Below, one piece after another: positions 62,166 through 64,000 of a stretch of 64,000 nt of DNA. Both the position numbers and the translations under genes were made by a program. The stretch lies in NCBI RefSeq assembly GCF_050753365.1, contig NZ_JBLZFY010000001.1, positions 62,001-126,000 on the forward strand, read 5' to 3'. How positions within the stretch are numbered: position 1 is the stretch's first letter; each line of letters begins with the position of its first letter. The notes below the pieces were generated by a model. The model was not told where the DNA came from. It did not search any database and saw nothing but the letters and a program-made list of their open reading frames with translations. The DNA is from Geminocystis sp050753365 (GTDB lineage: Bacteria; Cyanobacteriota; Cyanobacteriia; Cyanobacteriales; Cyanobacteriaceae).

Positions 62166-62744
62166 TTATTCATTGATAAAACTACACTGGTTATCAAGGG
62201 CTTTTGCTAAAAGTTTCATATATTCCCGATTATCGATAATATAAGAGCCAAATCTTTCTAAATGAGGGTTTTGCATTTGAGCATCGAATAAAACAAAATT
62301 TTGCGATCGAAGATGCTCCACTAATTTTACCATAGCAACTTTAGACCCATTGGGGATATTAAAAAACATCGATTCTCCAATAAATGCACCCCTAATCACA
62401 ATACCTAAAATTCCTCCAGCTAACTTATCATCCTGCCATGTTTCAAAACTATAAGCCCATCCTGCTTGGTTTAATTGCTGATAAATGTCGATTAATTCCG
62501 ATGAAATCCAAGTAGTATCTCGATCAGCACACCCCTTACAAACCCCTAAAAAATCTCGATTGATAGCTACAGAAAACACATTTTGATTTAATACCCTTTG
62601 TAGTGATTTAGGATAACGAAAACGATCGTCTAGGGGAATTAAAGTTCTTTGGTTGCTAGAATACCATCCTAACTGCTGATGATCGTCAGCCATTAAAAAA
62701 TTACCGTGGGCATAACCTTGAATAATAGATGGAATATCTATCAT
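62166..62744 (-). CDS. aat: Leucyl/phenylalanyl-tRNA-protein transferase
   Basis: 192 residues. Aat adds Leu or Phe to proteins with N-terminal Arg/Lys, marking them for the N-end-rule ClpS/ClpAP-type pathway. YAHGNFLMADD, WYSSNQRTLIPLDDRFRYPKSL, GCADRDTTWIS, SFETWQDDKLAGGILGIVIRGAFIGESMF and FVLFDAQMQNPHLERFG are all family motifs. Confidence 0.95.
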   Translation of the reverse strand: MIDIPSIIQGYAHGNFLMADDHQQLGWYSSNQRTLIPLDDRFRYPKSLQRVLNQNVFSVAINRDFLGVCKGCADRDTTWISSELIDIYQQLNQAGWAYSFETWQDDKLAGGILGIVIRGAFIGESMFFNIPNGSKVAMVKLVEHLRSQNFVLFDAQMQNPHLERFGSYIIDNREYMKLLAKALDNQCSFINE

Positions 62745-62800
62745 AACTGATGAACTAAATATATAATTTCTAATAAAGGAAAGCTATATAATATTTAATC

Positions 62801-63130
62801 ATGTCTCAACCAATTCCTCCTATTGTTTTACCACCCATAGAAAATCCTCAACTCGAACAGCAGTGGCTAGAAACCGCTTTACGTCAATGGTTAAACGATG
62901 AATTTATACCTGAAGTGATTAACGATACTATTGCTTCTAGGGCTTCTCAAATTTTTATCCGTCAACGGTTAGAGGGTGAAAATGATTTAGGCTCACTTGT
63001 CATTGCGATCGTAACCGAAATGCAATCTTTTGATTTTCAGAAAAGTTTTTATAGTGAATTTGCCATTGCTAACGCTGTAAGTGATTTAATTCTCAAAAGT
63101 ATGGGTATTAACACTTGTTGCGGAGGATAA
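62801..63130 (+). CDS. Conserved hypothetical cyanobacterial protein
   Basis: 109 residues, Pro-rich start (SQPIPPIVLPPIENPQLEQQ) then helical, ending in CCGG. No domain recognised. It has the look of a conserved small cyanobacterial protein; the paired terminal cysteines could bind metal or form a disulphide. Confidence 0.65.
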   Translation: MSQPIPPIVLPPIENPQLEQQWLETALRQWLNDEFIPEVINDTIASRASQIFIRQRLEGENDLGSLVIAIVTEMQSFDFQKSFYSEFAIANAVSDLILKSMGINTCCGG

Positions 63131-63136
63131 AATCAC

Positions 63137-63263
63137 TAAGCTAGTTTGCATTTAAGTTTACTGATGAAGATAGGGAAAAGGGAATAGGGAAAAGGGAAGA
63201 GTTAAGAATTTTAGTTATTTTCAAGACTCAATAAAAAGTGTAAGTTAAATACGTCTTAGCTTA
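63137..63263. repeat. MITE-like element, family A (compact copy)
   Basis: Left TAAGCTAGTTTGCATTTAAG and right end (reverse complement TAAGCTAAGACGTATTTAAC) form terminal inverted repeats 127 bp apart around a GGGAAAAGGGAATAGGG core. Confidence 0.75.
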
Positions 63264-63325
63264 TCAATAATAATGAAGATAAGAGGACATTTTTAGCCTA
63301 AATTTTATCTCAAATTTAAGTAAAT

Positions 63326-63760
63326 TTAGGTTATGGAAGGGCGAATATTATAATGACGATAACGTAAATAATCTTTTAAAATTACATCATGATCAAAACA
63401 AAGATTTGAGGGAATTTCCCACACATTAAAAACACCTAAATTCAAGGCATCATCGTCAGCTTTTGGTTGTCCAATGGCGCTGGCAATAAATACTATACTT
63501 ATGGTGTGTTTTCTTATATCTCGTTCTGGATTAGAGTAAACATGAAATTGCTCAACTAAATTAACCTTAAGACTGACTTCTTCTAGGGCTTCTCTACGCG
63601 CAGCATTTTCCACCGATTCCCCGTAATCCACAAATCCCCCCGGAATCGCCCATCCAAAAGGTTCGTTTTTACGCTCTATTAATATAATAGGTCGATGGGG
63701 TCGATCGATCAATTCAATAATTATATCCACCGTTGGCGCAGGATTTCGGTAATTTATCAT
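63326..63760 (-). CDS. NUDIX hydrolase
   Basis: 144 residues with a complete Nudix box, GGFVDYGESVENAARREALEEVSL (GX5EX7REUXEEXGU pattern with Ser for the last Gly), near 41-64. Substrate could be ADP-ribose or another nucleoside diphosphate derivative; the N-terminal TVDIIIELIDRPHRPIILIERKN fits the ADP-ribose pyrophosphatase-like group loosely. Confidence 0.9.
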   Translation of the reverse strand: MINYRNPAPTVDIIIELIDRPHRPIILIERKNEPFGWAIPGGFVDYGESVENAARREALEEVSLKVNLVEQFHVYSNPERDIRKHTISIVFIASAIGQPKADDDALNLGVFNVWEIPSNLCFDHDVILKDYLRYRHYNIRPSIT

Positions 63761-63773
63761 CTTTTGAATGAGG

Positions 63774-63815
63774 AATTAAGAATTAAGAATTAAGAATTAA
63801 GAATTAAGAATTAAA
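63774..63815. repeat. Heptanucleotide array (AATTAAG)
   Basis: Six units of the 7-bp repeat close to the NUDIX gene start, followed at once by the family B repeat. Confidence 0.85.
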
Positions 63816-63816
63816 G

Positions 63817-63864
63817 GTGTTAATAAATTACACGTCTAACAGTTTCTCGTTCAATAAATTGAAC
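63817..63864. repeat. Double-palindrome repeat, family B (inverted copy)
   Basis: GTGTTAATAAATTACAC (one extra base on one arm) and a perfect GTTCAAT-AA-ATTGAAC (63849-63864). Orientation opposite to the copy at 43990-44037. Confidence 0.75.
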
Positions 63865-63885
63865 TCTGAATTTTTCAAGTAGTTA

Positions 63886-64000
63886 ATAAGCGAAAACACA
63901 TTTAACTTGACATTTTTTATTAATTGTTGAAAATAACTAAAAATCTTAACTTTTCTCTCTTCTCTCTTCTCTCTTCTCTCTTCCCTCTTCCCTTTTTTGA
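63886..64000. repeat. MITE-like element, family A (cut by window end)
   Basis: ATAAGCGAAAACACATTTAA, then TTTTTTATTAATTGTTGAAA and a TCTCTCT heptamer array at 63951-63994. The second terminus would lie beyond the window. Confidence 0.65.

Overview
The window is chromosomal DNA of an AT-rich, probably unicellular cyanobacterium. The clearest lineage marks are a DnaE C-terminal half preceded by a split-intein C-fragment, an SphX-type phosphate-binding protein, a LabA-like NYN protein, a BchH/ChlH-family chelatase subunit, and very frequent CGATCG/TCGATCGA palindromes of the HIP1 kind in genes and spacers. The gene content and base composition recall the Geminocystis/Cyanobacterium group; that placement is inference.

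Layout. 0-5 kb: ftsY (cut by the window edge), an LPS-export set (lptA-lptB-LptF/G permease) and a short-chain dehydrogenase. 5-12 kb: a leftward phosphate-uptake operon pstS-pstS-pstC-pstA-pstB, with a divergent sphX and Pho-box-like repeats between them. 12-20 kb: lpxB, a hybrid histidine kinase, a PIN toxin-antitoxin pair wedged between a substrate-binding protein gene and a duplicated copy of that gene's 3' end, holB and an Rpn-type protein. 20-31 kb: an RND pump, gamma-carbonic-anhydrase-like protein, hisIE, Uma2, a PfkB sugar kinase, cobI, metG and a LabA-like protein. 31-37 kb: the split dnaE C-half, a two-gene AAA-ATPase cassette and clpB. 37-49 kb: a Coq4-like protein, upp, folK, a subtilase, a J-domain/TPR protein, purD, a two-gene signalling operon and an amine oxidase. 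49.5-53.4 kb: a BchH/CobN-type chelatase subunit that carries intergenic-type repeats as in-frame insertions.

53.4-62.0 kb is an accessory island of toxin-antitoxin genes and DNA methyltransferases. Its core is a tightly coupled DUF433-DUF5615(PIN-like)-m5C methyltransferase operon. A second, decaying copy lies 3.5 kb downstream: the toxin has a nonsense codon and the methyltransferase is reduced to its first codons. A Fic protein and a different m5C methyltransferase follow, and then what looks like the last ~38 bp of the first methyltransferase gene. The island also holds two VapBC-like pairs whose antitoxins share an N-terminus but not a C-terminus, a truncated YoeB, an orphan antitoxin, a broken antitoxin gene and a truncated PIN gene at the right junction. 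Aat, a small conserved protein and a NUDIX hydrolase close the window.

Spacers are dense with short repeats: heptanucleotide arrays that often begin at stop or start codons, several MITE-like families with terminal inverted repeats, a double-palindrome family and C/G-run repeats. I saw no transposase, tRNA, rRNA or CRISPR array.
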